From assembly GCA_037974335.1 (NCBI GenBank), contig CM075729.1:125563498-125627497 (forward strand): a stretch of 64,000 bases of DNA, in the 5' to 3' direction. This document shows, piece by piece, positions 45,080 to 57,000 of this stretch. Numbering within the stretch: position 1 is the first letter of the stretch; each line of letters opens with the position of its first letter. Origin of the DNA: Prionace glauca (taxonomy: Eukaryota; Chordata; Chondrichthyes; Carcharhiniformes; Carcharhinidae). The translations under genes were made by a program, and so were the position numbers. The notes beneath the pieces were generated by a model. The model was not told where the DNA came from, did no database searches, and was given only the letters and a program-made list of their open reading frames with translations.

Positions 45080-45310
45080 TCTCTGCAAGACCAACTCATC
45101 TAGTCCCACTCACTCATCTTTTCCCCGGAGTGCTGCCATATATGTTTCTCTTCAAATAAATGTCTAATTTCCTTTTATAAGTCACGATTCAATCTGTCTT
45201 CACGATACTCTCGAATCCACATCCTAACACTTGCTGTGCGCAACCATTTTACCTTGTGTTCTCGTTGGGTCGTTTGCCAGTCACTTTACATCGGTGTCCT
45301 CTCATTGTCG
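45080..45310 (-). repeat. CR1-like LINE family D fragment
   Basis: aagtcacgattcaatctgtc and acatcggtgtcctctcattg match the family D region seen at 12600-13460 and 55175-56170. Confidence 0.55.
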
Positions 45311-46129
45311 GAAGTTGGGAAGTTCGTTAGGGAATGAAGCATAACCGCGCTCTGAAAACGATAGTACAAGGTTTCACTATGAGCGAGACATGACGTAATA
45401 CAGGTATGATTTAATTGATGAGACACTGATCACAGCCTCGGGAACAAATCTCCGCCTATACATCAATATTTACGTTATCGGCAAAAGTTTATCGAACACG
45501 TGGCTTGTTCCCATAGTAGCTGTAGAAATCTCGAGGCAAATAAAGTTTTTTTTTCTCACCTGACCTGTGCCAATGACAATTCCTCGTTACATCTTTCCAT
45601 TTTAATCTTCTTCACCTGTACTTTTTAATATTAATTAGTTCCACGCTTATCTGTCGGTTCTAGGCACATTGCCGGAAATAATCCGATAATCTGGGGGGCA
45701 ATAAAAACAGAATATGCGGAGAGAAAAAAAATCAAAATTAACTTTTCATTAAGCACACAACATATTTCTGCGAAATGTTATCATTTTTTTCTTTCGAAAA
45801 GAAATATTTCTCCCGTGTTTTTAGGTCCCCATGGTATTATCTACGCCAATAAATGCAGGTCAGTTTAAATTTCACATCGTATGTAAGTCATTTCATTCTT
45901 CACATATTATTCCATGAATCCCAGATGCAACTTTTCATTAGCTCTAGCATTCCTTTTCAACTCCATGTTCATCACGTCAGTCGGTACCCTATGTATAAAT
46001 CGATGGCTTCTCTCTCTTCCGTACATCGCCAACAGAAATAAGCTATCATCCCTTGGCGTTCAATGGCATTACCATCGGTGAATCAGCCACTAACAAGAAT
46101 TTGAGAGTGACCATTGACCAGGACACTAC
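45311..46129. other. No recognised feature
   Basis: AT-rich, no supported exon or repeat. Confidence 0.4.
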
Positions 46130-46505
46130 ACTAGACCAGCAATAACAATACTGAAGCTATAACAGCAGGTCGGAGATGCAAAGCCTTAATAGTTTATTCA
46201 GGTCTTGACTGCCTAAATCATGACCACCATCTACAAAACAGAAATTAGCGATGTAACAGAATATTCTCCACTTGCCTGGATGAATAAGCTTCAAAAATAT
46301 TCAAGAAGCACGAATACCTACAACTTTCCCTCCAAACCACTCAACATCCTCACTTATAAATCTATTGCCGTTCCTTCACAGTCAAGTTCCTTGAACTCTT
46401 TCTCTAACAGCACTGCAGATGTACCTATAGCACATGGACTGCAGCGATTCAAGGAGGTGGTTCACCGTTACCTTCTCAAGGACAATTAGGGACGGGGAAT
46501 CAATA
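46130..46505 (+). repeat. Second LINE family, RT C-terminus
   Basis: Sense frame reads TTIYKTEISDVTEYSPLAWM and later ALQRFKEVVHRYLLKDN-like, the conserved end of this family. Confidence 0.75.
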
Positions 46506-46844
46506 TTGATCGACAGCCCACATCCTATGAATGGCAAGGTCTGGAAAATGGACATCCCAGAATCAGATACATATTTAATAATTTAAGCCCACTCGCACTT
46601 TAAAGACAAATCGTGCATCATATTTTCTCACTCGCTCTTGATTACCATTATTTCACTCAGAATGTCAGTTTATTCTATTTTGAATGTTTATGAAGGAAAT
46701 AAATTTTATGCAAAATGCAATGTGTTCCCTCGTCGATTTTCAATCCTTTGCATTTTCTTTCACAAATTATTAAAGTATGCAATTACTTGCAGCTCATGTA
46801 TTTTGAAGAAATTTATCGGCTTTCCTGCTTCATTGATTACGGAC

Positions 46845-47133
46845 GTCACGGTGGTACAGTGGTTAGCACTGTGTCTTGCAGCGCGAGGGACCCGAGTTCG
46901 ATTCCCACATTGGGTAGTTTTTGCGTTCGCATTCTACCCGTGTTTGCATGGGTTTTCTCCCACAGTCCAAGGCATGTTAGGTGCATGGACCTAAATTGCC
47001 CCAGAGAGTCAGGGGGACTAGTTAGGGTAAATGTATGGGGTTATGGGGATAGGGCCTGGGTGGTATTGTGGTTGGTGCAGACTTGATGGGAAGAATGGCC
47101 TGCGTCGGCACTGTCGGGATTCTATCCTGCTAT
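46845..47133 (+). repeat. SINE family 1
   Basis: tcacggtggtacagtggtta, B box (gagttcgattcccac), shortened body, and a 3' end with ggcactgtcgggattctat. Confidence 0.88.
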
Positions 47134-47399
47134 AATTAACTTAGATCAGAGTGAGAACAAATATCAATACAAGTCCTTGGAAATGATGAAGAAAACACAT
47201 TTTTCACTTTCACGGACGAGACAAATATGGAATATCCGACAATAGGTTCTCTCACGTTAACAACAAGAAATCGACACAGGTTCACCCACCTTTAGAGCCT
47301 TTTAAAAAAAATTAATGTTCATGAAGAAAGTGTTAACGTTGACCAGAAAGTTAAGGAGAAAATCTAAAGTTTCAGTCAATGCAAGGAAAAGTTAGGAAG

Positions 47400-48330
47400 T
47401 TTAGAAAATGGCAAAAACACAAACCTCGAGGCCATTATGGGGGCATGGTTAAAAGCGAATCAAAACTTGAATGTAATATCCAGGGATCTTTTATTCTTCT
47501 GAAAAACACAAATGACGGAAAAGGTGGGGGGCGGTGGTGGTAGCGCTGTTAATAAGAAATTAAAGTAGATCGTTGTTGGAGATGATCCAGACTCCAATGA
47601 TGTAATATCCATTTTGTTGGAGGTAAAAGAAAACAGCAAGGAAAATAATTAATTTGTAGCAGTAGCGTGTAGACACCCAAACAGTAGCCACATTGCAGGG
47701 AAGGGTACAATTCATCAAACCACAGGAGCATGTAAAAAAAAGAGCAATAATTATGAATGCCTTAATTGTTCAAGTTGATTGGGTTAATCAAGCTAATCAT
47801 AATGAATTCGTAGAGTACACTTGCGATCGTTTCCGACAACAATATGTTATGGAGCCAATCAGGAACAGGATAATAGTTAATGAGGCAGGGTTCAATAAGT
47901 ACCTTAAAGTAAAAGATCCCCTGGGAGATACTGATCATAACATTGTAGATTTTAGTTTGAGATTGAGAAACTTGTGACTTTAACAAATTACTCTGTCTTC
48001 GAGCCATCCAGGTCCATTGCGTTCTCTCCCCACAGATGCTTCAGACCTGCTGAGTTACCCAGCAATTTCTGTTCCAGAAATAATTGTTTTAACTTAAATA
48101 AAGGGAATTACAGAGGAAGAGGATAGAGTTAACTAAAGTGGAGAGAGCAGCAGGAAACCAATAAGCAAGCAGCGGTAATGTTTAAGGAAGTATTTCATTA
48201 CTCTCAGGAAAAATATATCTCAGTAAGGAAGACAGGCCCCAAGAGTGATATAAACCAACTATGGCTAACTAAGGAAGGTAAGGAGAGTATTAACCTGAAA
48301 GAAAAAGCATATAAGGAAACGAAAGCCACA
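47400..48330 (+). repeat. Old CR1-type LINE, endonuclease C-terminus and linker
   Basis: Frame 47693-47977 reads FVEYTCDRFRQQYV, then DPLGDTDHNIVDFSL, the conserved SDH-type end of an APE endonuclease. After an R5 insertion, 48178 onward resembles the linker before the RT (LWLTKEGKESINLKEKAY). Confidence 0.6.
48000..48075 (+). repeat. Interspersed repeat R5 inside a LINE
   Basis: tccccacagatgcttcagac and cagcaatttctgttcca; splits the old LINE. Confidence 0.55.
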
Positions 48331-48744
48331 CAACATATTTGCTGGATTCTGAAGTCATCCCAATTTTCGCGATGTTTTTTCAGCGTACTCTTTTTCAGAA
48401 CCGAATGATTGACAACTTTAGGTCTGAGGATTTAACTAATGCGTCGTTATGTGAAATGAAAGTGCATTTTGCTGCAAAAAGTTGGGGAAATTGGAGATTT
48501 ATAACTAGATTGTTCTTGTCAGTCATCACTCAAATCAAGGTAGATCAATAAGGTTCATTGCACATCGGTTAGGATATTCGTGCGGTCTACAACAGCAGAA
48601 AAAGCCAATAATGGTTAACACTGACTTCTTTAATCAGTATCGTAATCAATGCAGAATTTACATTTAGACGTTTCTTATCTCACCATCCAACATGATTCCA
48701 TCTGTGATCAGAAGTAGAAAACGAGAAGAAAGGCTTGCCTTCAC
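48331..48744. other. No recognised feature
   Basis: No supported exon or repeat; end of the old LINE may fade into it. Confidence 0.35.
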
Positions 48745-49110
48745 GCCGCGCTTCTCCAGAACTCCCAAATTCTCTTTGCATGGAACGAGGCGCTGTTACC
48801 ATTTCGGAAAACCTCACCGCCAAGTTGGACAGAGGGCCATTCGGCAAATGGTAGTGTGATCAAAACTATATGAACAGTATCGCGAGATAACCATTGGTTG
48901 AGCACCAAAACTGCCCTGTTCTCCTTCTTCAATATAATGCCTTGGGAGCCTCCCATCGCAACTGAGGCGGGCAGGGCGGGAACATGTACCTCTGATAGGG
49001 TATTGTGAATAGAAATCTTTGTGCTTAATTATGCTGAGGAGGGGCCTGAACTCACGATCTCCCACTTAAGGAGCGATGTCCTGTGCTATGTGCGAACAGG
49101 GTGCAAAATT
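48745..49110 (-). repeat. SINE family 3, inverted, decayed
   Basis: Reverse complement carries the cccaaggcattatattgaag and gagaacagggcagttttgg segments of this SINE. Confidence 0.5.
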
Positions 49111-49136
49111 GAACATATACTCGGTTGCTTACTAAA

Positions 49137-49800
49137 TGTTAACATAGAACATAGAACATAGAACATTACAGCGCAGAACAGGCCCTTCGGCCCACGATGT
49201 TGCGCCGACCAGTTACAAAACAATGACCCACTAGCCTAAACCAATCCCTTTTCATCCATAAACCTATCCACAGATCTTTTAAACGCCCCCAAACTAGGTG
49301 CATTTACAACTGCAGCTGGCAGGGCATTCCAGTCCCTCACCACCCTCTGGGTAAAGAACCTACCCCTGACATCTGTCCTATAACTACCCCCCCTTAATTT
49401 AAAATCGTGCCCCCTCGTGTTAGCTTTCTCCATCCTAGGAAAAAGGCTATCACTATCTACCCTGTCTAAACCTCTAATCATCTTATATGTTTCAATGAGA
49501 TCCCCTCTCAGCCGCCTTCTTTCCAGCGAAAACAACCCCAAATCACTCAATCTCTCCTCATAGGATCTCCCCTCCATACCAGGCAACATCCTGGTAAACC
49601 TCCTCTGCACCCTCTCCAAAGCCTCTACATCCTTCTTGTAATGTGGGGACCAGAACTGCACACAAAACTCCAAGTGCGGCCGCACCAGAGATGTGTACAG
49701 TTGCATCATGACGCTACGACTCCTAAATTCAATCCCCCTACCAATAAACGCCAAAACTCCGTATGCCTTCTTAACGCCAGGCACGTGGTGACAGTTTATG
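49137..49800 (-). repeat. CR1-B LINE, C-terminal part, intact frame
   Basis: Minus-strand frame reads KKAYGVLAFIGRGIEFRSR through TSLVRPHLEFCVQFWSPHY to RVVRDWNALPAAVV and ends NEKGLV. The 3' UTR and (TTCTATG)n tail follow at 49137-49200. Young copy, 5'-truncated. Confidence 0.9.
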
Positions 49801-50114
49801 ACTCTAAACGTTACCTGCGTAATATAACCGCCTGAATTATAGACAAGCAATGAGCTGAATGGAAACTCTTGCTCATATTTGTAACCAGGCCCCTCTTCCC
49901 TCCCTTTTCGTCATCTTCAACACAATCGTCATGGAAAAACCTGTCGTGTGTAGAGGGGGGATGGCGGGGGGGGGAGCGTGGGTGGGGGCTGTCTATAGAT
50001 TAAACATAAAACCACACATTTGAAAATAGACAAATTACGAATTTATCTCTCTGGGTTTCCTGTGTAACTTATTGCTCAAGCAACACCAACAGTGCATTGT
50101 CTGCCATTCCAGGA
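49801..50114. other. No recognised feature
   Basis: Includes a short G-rich run at about 49957-49980. Confidence 0.4.
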
Positions 50115-50880
50115 TTCTTTTAAAAACACAATTTCAAAAGTGAAGAGATCTCCAGGGCAGGAGTCTTAGTAGCGTTGAAGAGCAGAAGGATCTCGGGGTC
50201 CGGGTCCACAGGACTCTTAAATCGGCCTTGCAGGTGGAGGAGGTGGTCAAGAAGGCGTATGGTGTACTGGCCTTCATTAATCGAGGGATTGAGTTTAGGA
50301 GTCGGGAGGTAATGCTGCAACTTTACAGGACCCTTGTCAGGCCTCATTTGGAGTACTGTGCGCAGTTCTGGTCGCCTCACTATAGGAAAGACGTAGAAGC
50401 TATTGAAAGGGTGCAGAGGAGGTTTACAAGGATGTTGCCTGGACTGGGAGGCATGCCTTATGAAGATAGGTTGAGGGAGCTGGGACTCTTTTCCCTAGAG
50501 AGGCGAAGGTTGAGAGGCGACCTGATAGAAGTTTATAAAATGTTGAGAGGAATAGATAGGGTGGACTCTCAGAGGGTATTTCCCCGGGTTGAAATGGTCG
50601 CTACGAGAGGACACAGATTTAAGGTGCGGGGAGGGAAGTACAGAGGTGCTGTTAGGGGTAAGTTTTTCACTCAGAGGGTGGTGAGTGAATGGAATCGGCT
50701 GCCGTCATCGGTGTTGGAGGCGAACTCGCTGGGGTCTTTTAAAAGACTTCTGGATGAATATATGGGGTTTAATGGGATTGGGGGTTATAGATAGGTCTAT
50801 AGATTGGTGGCGTTGATGTGATCGGCGCAACTCGAGGGCCGAAGGGCCTGTTTGTGCTGTAATGTTCTATGTTCTATGTT
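50115..50880 (+). repeat. CR1-B LINE, C-terminal part, intact frame
   Basis: Plus-strand frame 50228-50794 reads KKAYGVLAFINRGIEF to RVVSEWNRLPSSVLEANSLG, followed by the 3' UTR and (TTCTATG)n. It ends only about 140 bp before the gene 3 start codon. Confidence 0.9.
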
Positions 50881-51022
50881 CCATTCTGAGCAACAATCTT
50901 ACCTGTTTTGTGTCGTGGAGGTGCTAACCACAACTAATTCCATTCGCAGCTTTAAGTGGGTTCCTGTTATATTATCTGCTCACTTTGCATCACCTCGAGG
51001 CCTCTTCACACGCTCACAGAAG

Positions 51023-51080
51023 ATGGCATTAAGTCAACAGCTCACTCTCCTGTATTTCGTTATTTTTGCAATGCACACGG
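51023..51080 (+). CDS. Gene 3 leader exon
   Basis: 58 nt, phase 1 donor GTGAGT. Codes MALSQQLTLLYFVIFAMHT and one base of the next codon, a typical signal peptide. The CR1-B copy just upstream leaves only about 140 bp of non-repeat sequence before the ATG. Confidence 0.75.
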
Positions 51081-54000
51081 GTGAGTTAATTCTAATTTTT
51101 ACTGCTTGTGGATGACATCGATACACTAGAGTAACATGCTAATTTTAATTGCAAATGTTGCAGAAGCTGATTTCGGAAAATATTCCCACTTTTCCGTCAT
51201 CCCTGCAGTTTACAGAAGGTTGTTGCACTCATTACGAAATAGCATTCCCATTGTATTTAGCAATTAGAACACACTCCTCTCCGCAGGATTGCCATTGTTT
51301 TTCGAAGCTGAGAACACAGGGATAAAACTTTCCAAAGGTTCCCTCGCTACTTGGCCCTAATTTTGATGGGTATTTTTGTTGATCGACTTTCCGCCGAAGT
51401 TGCGCCGGGAGAAGGACGCAACCCGCTATAGAAATTCCGGGATATACTTTTCATTAGTTGCAAGTTGGCGGAGGGACATTGTTGACAATGAATGTAATGC
51501 AGTTATTTCCGGAGGCCAGTGCAAAATAAATCATTTTGAAGCATGTTTATATATTCCGACGTGAGATGGAGAGCTCTACAAATTCACCGCTCTTTATTCA
51601 TCATTACAAGTATGGTTATCATTTTTAATCGTTTTATTTCATTCCTGGGATGTATCCTCCATTGCCTTTTGAGGATTGGCGCTCATTCTCAGCCCAAGCT
51701 TCTGTGTCAACCAAGTCTTGCTACTTTGGGATAACCCATAGGGAGTGAGGCGGACCAGCATAACGAAATATTTGCTTGCGATCACGACGCAACATTAATC
51801 TGCTCGCACAACCAAACATTATGCTGATAATAAAATCCAACATTTACCGAATATTTTCGGTACCGATTACCTGTTACCGATCCCCTGATCCTCACACATT
51901 AGGCATAGACTAGAGTCATGAATAGGTCACTGACCATGGGACGGCGGCGCGGGCTCGTTGGGCCGAAGGGCCTGTTTCCCGTGCTGTTTTGTTCTTTGTT
52001 CTTTGTTCTTTGAATAACACAACCCAACATTAACATGTCCGCACAACCTGATAATAACCTAACAACACAATGCAACATTAATCTAATAACGCCGCCAAAT
52101 ATTGGCCTAACAACACAACCTAATGTTAGCCTGATAGCACTAACAAACATTGAGCTGATAATATAACGAAACATTGGCTTGACAACACAACCCAATATTA
52201 GCCTAGCAACACAACCGGACATTAACCGAGCAACACAATCCACCATTAACCGAACAACACAACCAAACATTAACCCAACAATACAACCCAGCATTAGCCG
52301 AACAACACAACTCGACATTAACCGAACAACACAACCCAACATTAATCTGACAACCGATCCAAAGAATAATCCGCTCACATAACCCAACATTAATCTGACA
52401 TCCTGTTTTAGACGCTGACCAGTTTGCTAGACATTTCAAACGCTTTCTACTTGTATGCTTATATACGTTTCCGCTATCCGTCGTTCTATTAATTTTCTTT
52501 CCATCTCTATAATATAAAATGATAATCACACTTCGAATTACAAGTTGTGGGTAGTATTTAGGAATTGGGAATATTTCACTTACAACTGAGGTGTATTTTT
52601 TTCCAACAGATGGGGGGGTGGATTTCACTGTCCACCAGTTCCCTCCCTCTATAACGGCAGCAGAGGGGGAGTCGGTGACGCTGAACTGTACCTTGAAATT
52701 TAAAGCAAACGTCGCGCTAATCGGAGCAAATTATTGGACACGGGGTAAACAAGATGGCTGCAGTTTGGACAAGAATCCATTTTATAAAGATCGGCTGAAG
52801 TCATCAGACAGCAAAGCATTTGCCAACAACAGAATGTATATTCATATCTCTGGGTTGACTGAGAAGGACTCAGATACATATTACTGTCATGTATTCTTAA
52901 TGGGATCAGAAATGAGAAATGGAAATGGTACCCATCTGGAAGTGAGGAGTAAGTAATAGGTAGCAACAAGTGTTTTTTAAAAGCGTCTCCAATGTTACAC
53001 AGTGACTCGACCGCCCCGCCCAGGAACCGCATTAATTTAATTTGTGATAAATTGACTGACCTCATTGCAATACAGAAATCTGGGCACCATTGATACGCAA
53101 ATCATTCCAAGTAAATCCGCTGATCATACTAAATGTTGCGCGTCGGAATGTATCTGTAGTTGTATCTGGGAATGAGACTGGAGCTGATACCAACCATATT
53201 GTAGAGCACCTGCAGCCTGTTATACAACACAATGGGTATTCCGTTTTATTGAAGCCAGTTGAAACTAAAATGGAGCGCAATGGAGAAACGGGTTTCTAAT
53301 GTAATAAAACCTATTTCCGTGCCCAATGCCGACCAGGGATCCGTCATTGCTTAAAAGCAAAGAGATCTATTGGGCTCGGTGTTAAGCATTGCCCATTGGG
53401 AACTTTCAGTGATACCAGAACTCATGAAGTGTCAGTGCAGGAAGCATAGGAGAAATACATGGAGGGCTGGATCATAGAATCCCTACAGTGCAGGAGGAGT
53501 CCGTTTGGCCCACTAAGCCTGCACAGGCAACAATTCGACCCAGGTCGTATCCCCATAATCCCACATATTTACTCTGCTGGTCCCCCTGACACTAAAGGGC
53601 AATTTAGCGTGATCAATCCATTTAGCACATCTTTCCTCCGGATCACCCGGAGGAATACCACGCAGACACGGGGAGAACGTGCCATCTCCACACAGACAGT
53701 GACCCAAGCCGAGAATCGGACCCGGGTCCCTGGTGCTGTGAAGCAGTAGTGCTAATCACTTAGCCACCATGCCGCTCCAATGACGACAGGGCAGACAGAA
53801 ATGACTAGAGAAAGGAGGCATCTAGTCGTCGCCCTTTCACTTAATTGCTACTAGAAGTGCACCACAGTCGCAATTATCCAGATTCCATTTCTATTTTGGT
53901 CGTTATAGCCCCAGTCCAGGACACATTATTTTATTTTATTTGAGTTATTATTATCGCATGTATTGCGATACAGTGAAAAGTATTATTTTTTGCGCGCTAC

Positions 54001-57000
54001 ATAAACAAAATATACCGTTAGTACAGTATATAGTGGAGAAGGAAAGGAGAGAATGCAGAATATAGTGTTCGAGTCACAACGAGGGTATAGAGAAAGATCA
54101 GCTTAATGTATGATAGAATCATTCATAACTCTGATGGCAGTAGAGAAGAAGCTGTTCTTGAGTCAATTGGCACGTGTTCTCAGACTTTTGTCCCTTTTTC
54201 CGTACGGAAGAAGTTTGAACAAGTATGCCCAGTGTGCATGGAGTCTTTGATTTTAAGAACATAAGAACATAAGAAATAGGAGCAGGAGTAGGCCATCTGG
54301 CCCTTCGAGCCTGCCCCGCCATGAGACAGCGGGAAGTATAGATGGGGTCAATGGATGGAGGCTGGTTTGTGGACTACGTTCACGATCCTTTGTAGTTTCT
54401 TGCTCTCTTGGTCAGAGCAGGAGCCATAAAACACAAAAATTCACGTTGGCTGTACAGTACCAGATGGAAGTAGTGCTGCACTGTTGCAATGGAGGTGACG
54501 ACTATTGGACTTAACGTTGAACCTGGTGAATGTAAAAATTCCCATGGCAATTTCAAGACAGATACCCCCCATGTCCTGGCCAATAGCTGCTCCTCAAACA
54601 ACATCTTAAAATTATCTGCTGAGTTTTGCATTGCTGTTTTGTGAGCTTACTGTACGCAAGTCAGTTGCCTTTCCTACATTGCAAAAGTGGCTGCACTTCC
54701 AAAATATTCACCCAGCTTTAAAGTAAATTGGGATGTACTGAGATCGTGCAAGGCGCTATAGAAATGCAAGTTTTTATTTATGTGGATATGTTTACAATCG
54801 TGCCTTTGGAATAATGCAAACAGCATAATCAAATCAAAATTTAAAATTTAGTTTCATCTCTTTATTCCAGAGAAAAATAAGAGGAATCCTTCCCTGATAC
54901 TTGGACTGGTAGGTGCTTCAGTTTTGCTGAGTATAACCGTCTCTTTTCTTATTTGTGGACTCTGCTGGCAAAACAAAGGTGCGTATCCCCGTTAAACCTA
55001 CTTTATGTTTTCGCTATAGGGGCAGTTGCTCTACTGCTATGAGATCCAACCTGGTTAATGCTTCCAATGAATGTCACTTTTTCTGGTGTGAGCGGAAACC
55101 CGATTAGTATGAGCAGTTATTTTAGAACACGCTATTTCCTTCAGAATTACACAACTGTTCCAATTTAGAAAGGCACCATTCGGCTCGTGCGCTGACTTCC
55201 TGTAGGAACAACTGACTTACTATCACTCGCTGGCCTTCCCCCCATTTTCAGCAAATCAGTCTTGAAAACCTCGAGAAAATCTCATTCACTCACACTCTCA
55301 GGCAGTGTATCCCATATCCTAACTTTATCGCTGCCTTTATCGCGAGGGGGATAGAATATAAAAGCAGGGAGGTTTTGCTGCAACTGTGCAAGGCACTGGC
55401 GAGGCCGCAACTGGAGTACTGTGTGCAGTTTTGGTCCCCTTATTTGCAAAAGGATATATTGGCCTTGGAGGGAGTAGAGAAAAGGTTCACTAAATTGATA
55501 CCGGAGATGAGGGGGTTAGCTTACGAGGAGAGATTAAATAGACTGGGCCTGTACTCGTTGGAGTTTAGAAGGCTGAGGGGGGGATCTTGTAGAGACTTAC
55601 AAGATAATGAAGAGGCTAGTTACGGTAGAGGTAGAGAGATTCTTTCCGCTTAGAAAGGAAAACAGGACTAGAGGGCACAGCCACAAAATAAGGTGGGGGG
55701 GGGGTGCAGTTTAGAACGGAGGAGGAACTTCTTCACTCAAAGGGTGGTGAATCTCTGGAATTCTCTGCCTATTGAAGTGGTGGAGGCTACCTCGTTGAAT
55801 ATATTTAAGTCACGGGTAGATAGGTTTCTGATAGACAAGGTAATTAAGAGTTATGGGAAGAAAGCGGGAAAGTGGAACTGATACATATCAGATCAGCCGT
55901 GATCTTATGGAATGGCGGGGCAGGCTCGAAGGGCTAGATGACCTACTCCTGCTCCTATTTCTTATGTTCTAACCACTCGGGTGATAAAATATTTTCCTTC
56001 TGTCGCCATTGCTTTTTAGCTACATCACTTAGACTTGCCAATTATTTAAATCTGTGCCCTGTTGTTCTCGATCCTTCCACTAAAGGTACCGTTGTCGCTA
56101 TCTATTCCTGCTCGGTCTCTCGAGATTTTGGATAAATGAAAAATCTCATTATAGCCTTCTCGTCTCCAAAGACAACCATTCACCTTCCTTACTCACTATG
56201 AAATGCCTAGCCCAATACATGAAGAAGGTAATATCATCATAGGAACAGACAAGACGATGGCCTAGTGGTACTGTCCCCAGATTATAAATCCACAAACTCA
56301 GCTAATGTTCTGAGAATCCCGGTTCGAATCCCTTTTGGCAGAGCAGATGTGGAATTCGGATTCAATAAAAGATATCTGGAATTCAGAATCTACTGAAGAC
56401 CATGAAATAATTGTCAGAAAAAAGACGTCAGGTTTAATGATAACCTTTAGGGAAGGAAATCTGCCATCGTTACCTGGTCTGGTCTACATGTGGCTCCAGG
56501 TACTCAGCAATATGGTTGACTCTCAACTGCCCTCGGGTAACTATGGATGGGCAATAAATGCTGGCCAGCAGTGACATCCGTGATCCACGAATGCAAAAAA
56601 TAACAATGAGGAAGGAGGGCATTCGGCCTACCGAGTCCACACTGACTCTCAGACAATGTGCCCTACACTGCAACCTCACATGTTTAATTCGATAATCACC
56701 CTAACCCACGTACCCTGGAACACTAAGGGGAAATTTAACATAGTCAAGCATATCTTTGGATCCTGGAAGGAAATAGGAGCACTTGGCGGGAACCCACACA
56801 GACACGGGGAGAATATACCAACTCCACATGGATAGCTATCCAAGGCTGGAATTGAACATGGGTCCCTGGCGCTGTGAGGCAGCACCATATCCATGCACTC
56901 ATCATGCTCGTTGTGCATATGTATCACAATCAGTTTCTCTATGTTAGTGTTAAAGATCAATGTTATGATGTTGTAACAAGAAACAGATCCAAACAGTTAT

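Noticed and set aside
51899-52390. Long minus-strand frame with RLMLGCVV repeats
   Set aside because: Its periodicity is that of the 23-bp minisatellite; 23 bp is not a multiple of 3 and three frames cycle. No start or splice context.
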